Assembly: GCF_009711185.1 (NCBI RefSeq)
Contig: NZ_WMIF01000020.1
Location: forward strand, 1 to 64,000
Direction of reading: 5' to 3'
Source: Paracoccus limosus
Lineage (GTDB): Bacteria; Pseudomonadota; Alphaproteobacteria; Rhodobacterales; Rhodobacteraceae
DNA length: 64,000 bases
Under the pieces are notes generated by a model. It searched no databases, was not told the DNA's origin, and saw only the letters and a program-made list of their open reading frames with translations. A program made the position numbers and the translations under genes. This document shows, piece by piece, positions 1 through 7,370 of this stretch (its first letter is position 1; each line of letters starts with the position of its first letter).

Positions 1-312
1 GAGAAGCCGTCCAAATGGCCGCCCATTTTGCCGTCTCGTTCCAAGCCAACACCTCCGACGTTCATGCGCACGGAGATTGGCCCGTTCAGATCACCAGCGG
101 CAGGAGGGGATCAGCGTCGCGCTTACCCATAATGTGTAAGATGTAGGACAGAAGTCCTAAAAAATCGTTTCCACATTGCATCTTTTGCGGGAATTGCCTG
201 CATTTTTGCAGGCTGGACACGATAACGCACCGCCGCCACGGGCAGCGATGCGTTGCAGGCCTATTGGCGGGACCCGAAAGCCGGACCCGAAGGTCGGGCT
301 TTGCGGGGCCGG
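1..312. other. Left-edge stretch without a recognisable gene
   Basis: I find no convincing gene in the first 312 bases. Short open frames cross it on both strands, but none has a recognisable domain, a ribosome binding site or the codon pattern of the neighbouring genes. The sequence from about 120 to 175 is clearly richer in A and T than the genes that follow and contains two palindromes, listed separately. The first 120 bases could be the end of a gene or an insertion sequence cut by the window edge, but I do not recognise the translation in any frame. Confidence 0.5.
122..159. promoter_or_regulatory. Two adjacent palindromes, operator-like or mobile-element end
   Basis: A 19-bp palindrome, CTTACCCATAATGTGTAAG (122-140), has all arm positions paired except one around a central A. 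Three bases later comes TAGGAC-AGAA-GTCCTA (144-159), with 6-bp perfect arms, followed by an A run. Side-by-side symmetric sites in AT-rich DNA fit dimeric regulator binding sites, or the end of a mobile element. No neighbouring gene clearly owns them: DUF1150 ends at 313 and is transcribed toward them. I do not recognise either site as a known regulator's box. Confidence 0.3.
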
Positions 313-540
313 TCAGTGCACGCTGACCGGGCTCAGCTCATTCTGGCGCGCCAGCAGAAAGGCGAGGTTGCGGTCCTTGACCAGCGCCAGACGTTCGCCG
401 TCGATGCCATGCACGGCATAAAGCGCGTCCACGTCGGGCACCTGACGGCGCACCTCGTCGGGCAGGCTGTCCAGCGCGACGCGGCGGATATAGACGGTGT
501 TGCCCGAAGCTTCCGGGCCGAAATCAAACTTTTCGTTCAT
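313..540 (-). CDS. DUF1150 family protein
   Basis: This 75-residue protein resembles DUF1150, a small alphaproteobacterial family of unknown function that is commonly found beside small heat-shock genes. It is acidic and has no signal peptide or membrane segment. The ATG at 540 is preceded by AAGGGGAT at good spacing. It lies 12 bp downstream of the hsp20 stop codon on the same strand, so the two genes almost certainly share a transcript. That suggests co-expression under heat or protein-folding stress. The family has no proven biochemical role. Confidence 0.8.
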   Translation of the reverse strand: MNEKFDFGPEASGNTVYIRRVALDSLPDEVRRQVPDVDALYAVHGIDGERLALVKDRNLAFLLARQNELSPVSVH

Positions 541-552
541 TGCGATCCCCTT

Positions 553-963
553 TCATTTGCGGCTGATCGGTATGGTCTGCACGATGCTGTCGGGAACCGA
601 GCGGTGCAGGTCCACGTGCAGCAGGCCGTTCTGCAGTTCTGCGGCGACGACTTCGACGCCATCGGCCAGCACGAAGCTGCGCTGGAAGGCGCGGGCGGCG
701 ATACCCCGGTGCAGGAAGACCCGCTCGCTGTCGGTCTCGGCCTGCCGGCCGCGCACGACCAACTGCCGATCTTCCAGCGTGATGCTGAGATCCTCGTCCG
801 AGAAACCCGCCACCGCCAGAGTGATCCGGAACCCGTCCGGGCCCAGATGTTCGATATTGTAGGGCGGATAGCCCTCGGCGCCTTTTGCAGCCCGCTCCGC
901 CAGGCGTTCAAGCTGGTCAAAGCCCAGAAGGAACGGATGCGTGGCCAGCGAAATCTTGGTCAT
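553..963 (-). CDS. Hsp20 family small heat-shock protein
   Basis: A 136-residue alpha-crystallin/Hsp20 protein, the usual IbpA-like size. It acts as an ATP-independent holdase on unfolding cytoplasmic proteins. A short N-terminal arm containing FLLGFDQLERL is followed by the crystallin fold (YNIEHLGPDGFRITLAVAGF onward). Toward the end it carries the NGLLHVDLHR strand and the IPI motif that small heat-shock proteins use for oligomer contacts. I chose the ATG at 963 because AGGG precedes it. An upstream ATG at 978 and a TTG at 984 are in frame but have weaker signals. It is first in a two-gene unit with the DUF1150 gene, and a possible RpoH promoter lies about 70 bp upstream. Confidence 0.92.
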   Translation of the reverse strand: MTKISLATHPFLLGFDQLERLAERAAKGAEGYPPYNIEHLGPDGFRITLAVAGFSDEDLSITLEDRQLVVRGRQAETDSERVFLHRGIAARAFQRSFVLADGVEVVAAELQNGLLHVDLHRSVPDSIVQTIPISRK

Positions 964-1030
964 GTGCAGCCCTGTCATCGTCAAGCGACTGTTGCGGCAG
1001 ATCCCGTGGCGGCGACCTGCCGTGCCCTCT

Positions 1031-1058
1031 ATATGTGGAGGCGGCCCGGCTGAAACAA
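1031..1058 (-). promoter_or_regulatory. Possible RpoH (heat-shock) promoter for hsp20
   Basis: On the minus strand CCCTTG is followed after about 18 bases by CCACATAT, 68 bp or more upstream of the hsp20 start. This resembles the alphaproteobacterial RpoH pattern (TTG then about 18 bases then CCATNT) with mismatches. The location ahead of a heat-shock gene supports it. No start site is known, so the call is tentative. Confidence 0.35.
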
Positions 1059-1086
1059 GGGGCGGCGCGCGGCCGGTCTGGCGTGC

Positions 1087-1569
1087 CTATCTGCGGCGCA
1101 GGCAGCGGCCCATGGCCTGACGCATGGCGGGCTGGGCCCCGTCCAGCGCAAAGCTGGCACTGCCCGCATCATCTTGCACTGTCAGGATTTTTCCCGAAAA
1201 CATCGCCCGGATCAACGGCGAGCCCAACTGCGCCGGTGCGGTCCGGCGCGGCCCGTGCTGCATGAAGCGCAGCGCCTGCGGCTGGTCGTCGATGCGCAAC
1301 CGCAGGTTTTCGACGCGGCCGGACATGCCCTCGATCACCAGCATGTCGGGGCCGCCACGCTGGCAAAGATAGGTCAGCCGGTGCGGCGGCTGCGTAATCC
1401 GGGCGAATTGCTGGCGCCCGTCATTGCCCTGACCCGCGCTCCATGCGGGGGCGGGGTCGGGCGTGGCGGTTTCGGCCTGCGGTTGGGGTGCGGTCTGGGC
1501 CGCGATCTGGGGGGCCGCGGCCAGCAGCGCCGCGCTAGCGGCCAGCGCGGCAAGGGGCAGGTGGGGCAT
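1087..1569 (-). CDS. Secreted protein of unknown function
   Basis: A 160-residue protein with a clear Sec signal peptide: a hydrophobic Ala/Leu core ending near AAPQIAAQT, with likely cleavage after AAPQIAA. A Pro/Ala/Thr-rich linker follows, then a compact domain with two cysteines (YLCQRGG and GRCLRRR) that could form one disulfide in the periplasm. I chose the ATG at 1569 because GAGAGGAAAG precedes it and the signal peptide begins there; the frame stays open upstream to 1686 but without such support. I recognise no family. The gene stands alone. Confidence 0.7.
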   Translation of the reverse strand: MPHLPLAALAASAALLAAAPQIAAQTAPQPQAETATPDPAPAWSAGQGNDGRQQFARITQPPHRLTYLCQRGGPDMLVIEGMSGRVENLRLRIDDQPQALRFMQHGPRRTAPAQLGSPLIRAMFSGKILTVQDDAGSASFALDGAQPAMRQAMGRCLRRR

Positions 1570-1742
1570 GGCCTTTCCTCTCGGGATCGTTTGGGGGCAA
1601 GCTGCGCAAAGCCCGCGCGCGACGGCAAGGATATTTTCGCCCGCAGCCGGTCTCGGGCAGTTGTTAACCACTTCGGCCAAGGCCATTAACAGAATGCAAA
1701 CACTCGGCTATAACAAGCCAAGTCCAGCCCGAGGCCCGACAG

Positions 1743-1961
1743 ATGAATGCCCAATACGAGATGTCTCACGAGGAAATCGCCCGCGCCAAGCTGGAGGTGC
1801 TGCGCCGTGAGCACAGGGATCTGGACGAGGCGATCGCGGCGCTGGCCACGCAATCGCTGACCCATTCGTTGACGTTGCAGCGGCTGAAAAAGCAAAAGCT
1901 GGCGCTCAAGGATCGCATCGCCCGGATCGAGGACGAGTTGACGCCGGATATCATCGCCTGA
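1743..1961 (+). CDS. DUF465 (YdcH) family small coiled-coil protein
   Basis: A 72-residue, highly charged protein matching the DUF465/YdcH family: two amphipathic helices (EEIARAKLEVLRREHRDLDE and LTLQRLKKQKLALKDRIARI) that would form a helical hairpin. It is cytosolic and its function is unknown. The ATG at 1743 lies in AT-rich sequence. It is transcribed toward purE, which starts 51 bp downstream, so it may share purE's transcript. Confidence 0.8.
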   Translation: MNAQYEMSHEEIARAKLEVLRREHRDLDEAIAALATQSLTHSLTLQRLKKQKLALKDRIARIEDELTPDIIA

Positions 1962-2012
1962 TTGCATCGCGCGGTCCTGCAAGATAGGGCAGGGCGCAAA
2001 AGGGGGCGTTTG

Positions 2013-2498
2013 ATGGAAAAACCCGTCGGGATCATCATGGGCAGCCAGTCGGACTGGCCCACCATGCGCGAGGCCGCCGTCATTCTGGACGAGCTGGGCA
2101 TCGGCTATGAGACGCGCATCGTCAGCGCGCATCGCACGCCGGACCGGCTGTGGGACTATGGCAAAAGCGCCGTATCGCGTGGGCTGAAGGTGATCATCGC
2201 CGGTGCGGGCGGGGCCGCGCATCTGCCGGGCATGATGGCCAGCAAGACGCGGGTGCCGGTGATCGGCGTTCCGGTGCAGACCAAGGCGCTGTCGGGGGTC
2301 GATTCGCTTTATTCCATCCTGCAGATGCCCAAGGGCTATCCTGTCGCCACCATGGCCATCGGCGCGGCGGGTGCGGCCAATGCCGGGCTGATGGCTGCGG
2401 GCATTCTGGCGATTTCCGACCCGGACCTGGCGGCGCGGCTGGATGCCTGGCGTCAGGCGCTGTCCGATTCCATTCCCGAGGAGCCGAAAGATGAGTGA
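2013..2498 (+). CDS. purE: 5-(carboxyamino)imidazole ribonucleotide mutase (class I PurE)
   Basis: PurE converts N5-CAIR to CAIR in purine synthesis. The 161-residue length is normal for bacterial class I PurE. Visible signatures are [12 protein letters not shown] at the substrate loop, the catalytic-histidine motif SAHRTPDRL, and [11 protein letters not shown]. The ATG at 2013 follows a purine-rich GGGGG stretch, and the protein begins as homologues do; the frame opens earlier at 1962 without support. It overlaps purK by 8 bp, the classic purEK pair, and this pairing indicates the N5-CAIR route. It probably acts as an octamer in the cytoplasm. Confidence 0.97.
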   Translation: MEKPVGIIMGSQSDWPTMREAAVILDELGIGYETRIVSAHRTPDRLWDYGKSAVSRGLKVIIAGAGGAAHLPGMMASKTRVPVIGVPVQTKALSGVDSLYSILQMPKGYPVATMAIGAAGAANAGLMAAGILAISDPDLAARLDAWRQALSDSIPEEPKDE

Positions 2499-3534
2499 AC
2501 TGCCGCAAGGTTCGGTGATCGGCATTCTGGGCGGCGGGCAATTGGGGCGCATGCTCTCGGTCGCGGCCAGCCGGTTGGGCTATCGCACGCATATCTATGA
2601 GCCGGGCGCGGCGCCGGCGGGCGATGTGGCCCATGTCGTGACCACCGCCCCCTATGAGGACGAGGCGGCCCTGCGCGCCTTTGCCGAATCGGTCGATGTC
2701 ATCACCTATGAGTTCGAGAACGTGCCGACCGCAGCGCTGGACCTTCTGGAATCGCTTCGGCCCATCCGCCCGAACCGCCGCGCGCTGGCCGTGTCGCAGG
2801 ACCGGCTGACCGAGAAGGATTTCCTGACCGGCATCGGCCTGACCACCGCGCCCTATCGCAATGTCGAGACCGAGGCCGAGCTGCCCGCCGCCCTTGCGGC
2901 GCTGGGCGCGCCCGCGATCCTGAAGACCCGGCGCATGGGCTATGACGGCAAGGGCCAGATCCGCTTTGGCGACAAGGACCAGCGCGACTGGACCGGCGCG
3001 CCCTCGGTGCTGGAAGGATTCGTTAAGTTCTCGGCCGAGGTCAGCGTCATCGTGGCGCGCGGCGTCGATGGCCAGGTCTCGGCCTTTGATCCGGGCCTGA
3101 ACGTGCACCGCGAGGGCATTTTGCGCACGACGACGGTGCCCTGCGGGCTGTCGCAGGCGCTGCTGACCGATGCCGTGCTGCTGGCCGCCAAGATCGTCAA
3201 CGCGCTGGATTATGTCGGCGTGATGGGGGTCGAGCTGTTCGTGACGCCCAAGGGCCTGATCGTGAACGAGATCGCGCCGCGCGTCCACAACTCGGGCCAC
3301 TGGACGCAGGCCGGTTGCGCGGTCGATCAGTTCGAGCAGCATATCCGCGCCGTCGCCGGTCTGCCCCTGGGCGATGGCCAGCGCTATGCCGATGTCGAGA
3401 TGGAGAACCTGATCGGCGATGACGTGCTGCGTGTGCCCGAGTTGCTGAAACAGCCGCGCACGCAGGTCCATCTGTATGGCAAGGGCGCGCATCGCCCCGG
3501 CCGCAAGATGGGCCATATCAACCGTCTGCTGTAA
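2491..3534 (+). CDS. purK: 5-(carboxyamino)imidazole ribonucleotide synthase (PurK)
   Basis: PurK uses ATP and bicarbonate to make N5-CAIR from AIR, feeding PurE. The 347-residue ATP-grasp enzyme shows the N-terminal [12 protein letters not shown] motif, EFENVP, the ATP-grasp lysine region [13 protein letters not shown], and the metal-binding [12 protein letters not shown] motif near the end. The ATG at 2491 sits inside the end of purE, so translation is probably coupled. Its 3' end overlaps the converging cobC gene by 17 bp, so the two transcripts must run into each other. Confidence 0.97.
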   Translation: MSELPQGSVIGILGGGQLGRMLSVAASRLGYRTHIYEPGAAPAGDVAHVVTTAPYEDEAALRAFAESVDVITYEFENVPTAALDLLESLRPIRPNRRALAVSQDRLTEKDFLTGIGLTTAPYRNVETEAELPAALAALGAPAILKTRRMGYDGKGQIRFGDKDQRDWTGAPSVLEGFVKFSAEVSVIVARGVDGQVSAFDPGLNVHREGILRTTTVPCGLSQALLTDAVLLAAKIVNALDYVGVMGVELFVTPKGLIVNEIAPRVHNSGHWTQAGCAVDQFEQHIRAVAGLPLGDGQRYADVEMENLIGDDVLRVPELLKQPRTQVHLYGKGAHRPGRKMGHINRLL

Positions 3535-4480
3535 GCGCGCGGGCCACCCGGTCGAATTCCTCGCGACTGCCGGGGATGCCCAGCCGGATCCAGCGCGGAT
3601 GCCAGGGGAAGATCCGGCTCCAGATGCCGGCGCGGGCCAACTGGTCGCGCGCGGCTGGCGCATCGGGCGTGTCGTAAAGCCGGAACAGATGCGTGCCGCC
3701 GACCAGCGGCCACTGCGGGCCGACGATCTGGTCGAGATGCAGCGCGGCCTCGGAGAGCCAGGTGATCGTGGCCTCGTGCCAGTCCCGGTCGGCCAGCGCC
3801 AGCGCGCCGATTTCCAGCGCCGGGCCGCTGACTGACCATGGTCCCGCGCGCTCGGCCATGCGCGCCAGCAGATCGGGCGCGCCGATGGCAAAGCCCAGCC
3901 GCAGCCCGGCCAAGCCCCAGAACTTGCCGAATGACCGCAGCACCGTCACATTCGCCGGCCGGTCGGCTGCGACGGACAGATCGGGGCGCGCGTCGGCAAA
4001 GCTTTCGTCCACCACCAGATGCCCGACCGTGGCGGCGATCCCGGCGATTTCGGTCGGGGTAAAGCTGCGCCCGTCGGGGTTGTTGGGGTTGACGATCACC
4101 GCCAGATCGGCGCCGGCCAGCGCTGCCGGATCGGGCGTTTCGCGCAGGCTCCAGCCGGCGGCGGCAAGGCTGGCCGCATGTTCGTTATAGGTCGGCGACA
4201 GCACGGCGGCCTGCCGCCCCGGCAGCACATGCGGCACCAGCTGGATCGCCGCCGATGCCCCGGCCAGCGGCAGGATCTCGCTGCGCGACGTGCCGTAAAG
4301 CCGCGCCGCCGCCGCGATCAGCCGGGCGTTGTCCTGCGCCGTCGGCAGCGCGATCAGCGCATGCTCCGAAAGCTGTGGCGCCGGCCAGGGCCTGCGGTTG
4401 ATTCCCGTCGAAAGGTCGATCCATTCCGCCGCGCCAAAGGCCCGCGCCGCGCTGTCCAGATCGCCGCCATGGTCGCGCAT
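3518..4480 (-). CDS. cobC: Threonine-phosphate decarboxylase (CobC-type PLP enzyme)
   Basis: A 320-residue fold-type I PLP enzyme resembling CobC/CobD. It would decarboxylate L-threonine phosphate to the aminopropanol phosphate used in the cobalamin nucleotide loop. It begins RDHGGDLDSAARAFG and DLSTGINRRPWP, typical of the family. VNPNNPDG is the PLP-contacting motif, and SFGKFWGLAGLRLG contains the likely Schiff-base lysine. The ATG at 4480 is preceded by AGGAGGGG. It stands alone, without its usual cobD partner, and I see no cobalamin riboswitch upstream. It may serve the same pathway as cobS/cobT about 9 kb away. A histidinol-phosphate aminotransferase relative is a less likely alternative. 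Confidence 0.88.
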   Translation of the reverse strand: MRDHGGDLDSAARAFGAAEWIDLSTGINRRPWPAPQLSEHALIALPTAQDNARLIAAAARLYGTSRSEILPLAGASAAIQLVPHVLPGRQAAVLSPTYNEHAASLAAAGWSLRETPDPAALAGADLAVIVNPNNPDGRSFTPTEIAGIAATVGHLVVDESFADARPDLSVAADRPANVTVLRSFGKFWGLAGLRLGFAIGAPDLLARMAERAGPWSVSGPALEIGALALADRDWHEATITWLSEAALHLDQIVGPQWPLVGGTHLFRLYDTPDAPAARDQLARAGIWSRIFPWHPRWIRLGIPGSREEFDRVARALTADG

Positions 4481-4710
4481 CCGCCCCTCCTGTCCCTGAC
4501 CTGCGATGGCCGCCTTTCAAGCCTGCGCTGCGGCGGCGGTCAAGGGAATGCAGTTGCAGCGAAACCTGTGCGGGTAACGGAATTTTCTCTTTACACCCTC
4601 ATGGAACCGGAACACGATATCTAGTAAGCACATTCCGGAAACTACGCCGGGTGTAGTCTTGGCCCACCAGATGCGGGGGGCTTGCCCTACTCTGGAAAGG
4701 CAGGGGGAAC

Positions 4711-5214
4711 ATGGCGCAGCTTGGTGACTTCATCCACAGTGACGAGATTCATCCCATCGACATCGTCGAGACGGTGGCGGCGCATCGCGACTGGGATTTC
4801 GACCGGCTGGCCGAGGATCAGATCGCCATGGCGGTCGAGGGGCAATGGCGTACCTATTCCCTGACCTTGGCGTGGTCGGGCCGCGAAGAGGTGCTGCGCC
4901 TGATCTGCACCTTTGACATGGACCCCCCGGCCGAGCGGCTGCCCGCGCTTTACGAGGTGCTGAACCTGGCCAATGATCAGGTCTGGGACGGCGGCTTTAC
5001 TTTCTGGAGCCCGCAAAAGCTGATGGTCTGGCGCTATGGCCTGGTGCTGTCGGGCGAGGCGATCGCCAGCCCCGAACAGATCGACCAGATGATCCGCACC
5101 GCCATCGACAATTGCGAACGCTTCTACCCCTGTTTCCAGCTGGCGTGCTGGGGCGATGCCTCGCCCGAGGCCGCAATGGACATCGCCATGTCCGAGGCTT
5201 ACGGTCGCGCCTGA
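4711..5214 (+). CDS. YbjN domain-containing protein
   Basis: A 167-residue cytosolic protein of the YbjN type (a fold related to type III secretion chaperones, mostly of unknown function). It begins MAQLGDFIHSDEIHPIDIVE and has the characteristic alternating strand/helix layout, with LPALYEVLNLANDQVWDGGF in the middle. The ATG at 4711 follows AGGGGGAAC. It sits 27 bp upstream of proC on the same strand and is probably the first gene of the proC unit. No catalytic residues stand out. Confidence 0.82.
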   Translation: MAQLGDFIHSDEIHPIDIVETVAAHRDWDFDRLAEDQIAMAVEGQWRTYSLTLAWSGREEVLRLICTFDMDPPAERLPALYEVLNLANDQVWDGGFTFWSPQKLMVWRYGLVLSGEAIASPEQIDQMIRTAIDNCERFYPCFQLACWGDASPEAAMDIAMSEAYGRA

Positions 5215-5241
5215 TCTTTCGGGACGGGATAGCGGGATACC

Positions 5242-6045
5242 ATGGACTTTTCGGATGTGAATGCGCGCGGGCTGGTTCTGGTCGGCTGTGGCCGCATGGG
5301 CGGGGCGCTGCTGGACGGCTGGCTGAAGAACGGGCTGACGGCCAGCGCCGTGCAGGTGATCGAGCCCCATCCCCGGCCGGAGCTGGCGGGTTTCGGCGTT
5401 TCGGTCAATGGCGCGCTGCCTGCGGATCCCGCCGTGCTGGTCATCGCCGTCAAGCCGCAGATGATGGCCGAGGTGCTGCCGCGCCTGTCGGTGGGGCCTG
5501 ATACGCTGGTGGTCTCGGTCGCGGCCGGGGTCACGATTGCGTCCTATGAGGCGGCCTTTCCCGCCGCGCCGATCGTGCGCGCCATGCCCAACACCCCCGC
5601 CGCCATCGGGCAGGGCATCACCGCCATCATCGGCAATGCCAAGGCCGGCGCCGCGCAGCTGGATCTGGCCGAGGCGCTGATGGCCGCCGTGGGCCGCGTC
5701 GTGCGCCTGCAGGACGAAGGGCAGATGGATGCGGTCACGGCGCTGTCGGGCTCGGGGCCGGCCTATGTGTTCCACCTGATCGAGGCCATGGCTGCTGCCG
5801 GTGTGGCCGAGGGGCTGGCCCCCGATCTGGCGCTGGCGCTGGCGCGGGCCACGGTGGCCGGGGCCGGGGCGCTGGCGGTCTCGGGCGATGAGGATCCGGC
5901 CCGGCTGCGCGAAAACGTGACCTCGCCGGGCGGCACCACCGCCGCCGGGCTTGCGGTGCTGATGGATGCCGGGACCGGCCTGCCGCCGCTGATGCGCGCC
6001 ACCATCGCCGCCGCCGCCGCGCGCAGCCGCGAGCTGGGCAAGTGA
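5242..6045 (+). CDS. proC: Pyrroline-5-carboxylate reductase
   Basis: ProC reduces 1-pyrroline-5-carboxylate to proline with NAD(P)H. The 267-residue length is normal. The Rossmann start VLVGCGRMGGALLDGW, the AMPNTPAAIGQG motif, and the C-terminal dimerisation signature ALSGSGPAYVFHLIEAM with VTSPGGTTAAGL are all intact. It is the second gene of a tightly packed run: YbjN protein, proC, tRNA-binding protein, hydroxyacid dehydrogenase. Its TGA overlaps the GTG start of the next gene by 4 bp. Confidence 0.96.
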   Translation: MDFSDVNARGLVLVGCGRMGGALLDGWLKNGLTASAVQVIEPHPRPELAGFGVSVNGALPADPAVLVIAVKPQMMAEVLPRLSVGPDTLVVSVAAGVTIASYEAAFPAAPIVRAMPNTPAAIGQGITAIIGNAKAGAAQLDLAEALMAAVGRVVRLQDEGQMDAVTALSGSGPAYVFHLIEAMAAAGVAEGLAPDLALALARATVAGAGALAVSGDEDPARLRENVTSPGGTTAAGLAVLMDAGTGLPPLMRATIAAAAARSRELGK

Positions 6046-6374
6046 TCAGCTACGAGGATTTCGAAAAGGTCGATATCCGTATCGGCCGCATCATCCGCGC
6101 CGAGCCCTTCCCCGAGGCGCGCAAGCCCGCGATCAAGCTGTGGCTGGATTTCGGCCCCGAGATTGGCGAACGCAGGTCCTCGGCGCAGATCACGGCGCAT
6201 TACGCGCCCGAGACGCTGATCGGCAAGCAGGTGCTGGCGGTGGTCAACTTCCCGCCGCGCCAGATCGGCCCGGTGCGATCCGAGGTGCTGGTGCTGGGCC
6301 TGCCGGATGCCACGGGGCAGGTGGTGCTGATCACCCCCGACCAGCAGGTGCCCGAGGGAGGAAAACTGTTTTGA
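6042..6374 (+). CDS. CsaA-like tRNA-binding domain protein
   Basis: A 110-residue stand-alone tRNA-binding OB-fold protein of the CsaA type. FEKVDIRIGRIIRAEPFPEA, AQITAHYAPETLIGKQVLAV and the RSEVLVLGLPD motif cover the whole domain. Homologues bind tRNA or act in chaperone-like roles; the cellular function is poorly defined. It starts at a GTG at 6042 that overlaps the proC stop (GTGA). Its own stop overlaps the TTG start of the dehydrogenase (TTGA). This chain of overlaps implies translational coupling across three genes. Confidence 0.88.
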   Translation: MISYEDFEKVDIRIGRIIRAEPFPEARKPAIKLWLDFGPEIGERRSSAQITAHYAPETLIGKQVLAVVNFPPRQIGPVRSEVLVLGLPDATGQVVLITPDQQVPEGGKLF

Positions 6375-7324
6375 AGAAACTTCTGGTGACCCGGCCGATG
6401 ACGGCCGCAACCGAGGCCGCGCTGCGCGAGCGCTTTGACGTGACCATTCTGGAGCGCACGCAGGGGCTCAGCTGCGATGAGGCAGCGCAGGCGATGCGCG
6501 ACCATGATGCGGTGATGCCGACGCTGGGCGACCGCTTTGGCGCCGAGGCCTTTCGGGGCGCGCTGCGCTGCAAGGTGATCGCGAATTTCGGTGCGGGCTT
6601 CAACCATATCGACGTGGCCGCCGCTGCCGCAGCGGGCATCCCGGTGAGCAATACCCCCGACGCGGTGACCGAGGCCACGGCCGATATCGCGCTGACCCTG
6701 ATCCTGATGACCGCGCGCCGTGCCGGCGAGGGCGAGCGGCTGTTGCGGCGCGGCGACTGGATCGGCTGGCAGCCGACGCAGCTTCTGGGCCGTCATGTCT
6801 CGGGCAAGACGGTGGGCATCATTGGCATGGGCCGCATCGGCAAGGCCATCGCCCGGCGCTGCCATTTTGGCTTTGGCATGGATGTGGTGTTTCACAACCG
6901 CTCGACCGTTTCGGCGCTGGACCTGCCGGCGCGGCAATTGGCCAGTCTGGACGAGCTGCTGGCCACGGCCGATTTCGCCGTGGTGGCGGTGCCGGGCGGC
7001 GCGCATACCCGCCATATGATCGGCGCGGCCGAGCTGGGCCGGCTGGGCCGCGATGGCATCCTGATCAACATCGCCCGGGGCGACATCATCGATGAGGCGG
7101 CGCTGGTCGAGGCGCTGCAACAGGGCCGCATCGCCGGCGCCGGGCTGGACGTCTATGAACATGAGCCGCGCGTCTCGCCGGGGCTGCTGGAGCTGGAAAA
7201 CGTCACGCTGCTGCCGCATCTGGGCACCGCCGCCGAGGAGGTCCGCACCGAGATGGGGCTGCGTGCCCTGCGCAACCTGCAGGCATGGGCCGAGGGGCGC
7301 TCCTTGCCCGACCGGGTGAACTGA
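6371..7324 (+). CDS. D-isomer-specific 2-hydroxyacid dehydrogenase (glyoxylate reductase-like)
   Basis: A 317-residue NAD(P)-dependent enzyme of the D-2-hydroxyacid dehydrogenase family, probably reducing glyoxylate, hydroxypyruvate or a related 2-oxoacid. It shows VIANFGAGFNHID, the dinucleotide-binding GIIGMGRIGKAIARR, the substrate-binding arginine in NIARGDIIDEAALVEAL, and a C-terminal block GAGLDVYEHEPRV. The catalytic histidine is in LLPHLGTA. The first codon is a TTG at 6371, overlapping the preceding TGA and with GAGGGAGGAAA upstream; the next in-frame ATG would remove the first strand. The exact substrate cannot be fixed from sequence. Confidence 0.9.
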   Translation: MKKLLVTRPMTAATEAALRERFDVTILERTQGLSCDEAAQAMRDHDAVMPTLGDRFGAEAFRGALRCKVIANFGAGFNHIDVAAAAAAGIPVSNTPDAVTEATADIALTLILMTARRAGEGERLLRRGDWIGWQPTQLLGRHVSGKTVGIIGMGRIGKAIARRCHFGFGMDVVFHNRSTVSALDLPARQLASLDELLATADFAVVAVPGGAHTRHMIGAAELGRLGRDGILINIARGDIIDEAALVEALQQGRIAGAGLDVYEHEPRVSPGLLELENVTLLPHLGTAAEEVRTEMGLRALRNLQAWAEGRSLPDRVN

Positions 7325-7344
7325 GCCTGAATTGACCGCGTGAA

Positions 7345-7364
7345 CCGGCCCGGTGGCGGGCCGG
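7345..7364. terminator. GC-rich hairpin between convergent genes
   Basis: CCGGCCCG-GTGG-CGGGCCGG is an 8-bp perfect stem located between the stop codons of the dehydrogenase (plus strand) and the PhnM-like gene (minus strand). There is no U tract, so it would act as a bidirectional block or an RNA-end stabiliser rather than a textbook intrinsic terminator. Confidence 0.5.
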
Positions 7365-7370
7365 GTGCCG

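Noticed and set aside
4481-4710. Possible cobalamin riboswitch upstream of cobC
   Set aside because: I looked for a B12 box and conserved stems on the minus strand and saw none. Only a short ACTAC/GTAGT repeat near 4655 is present.
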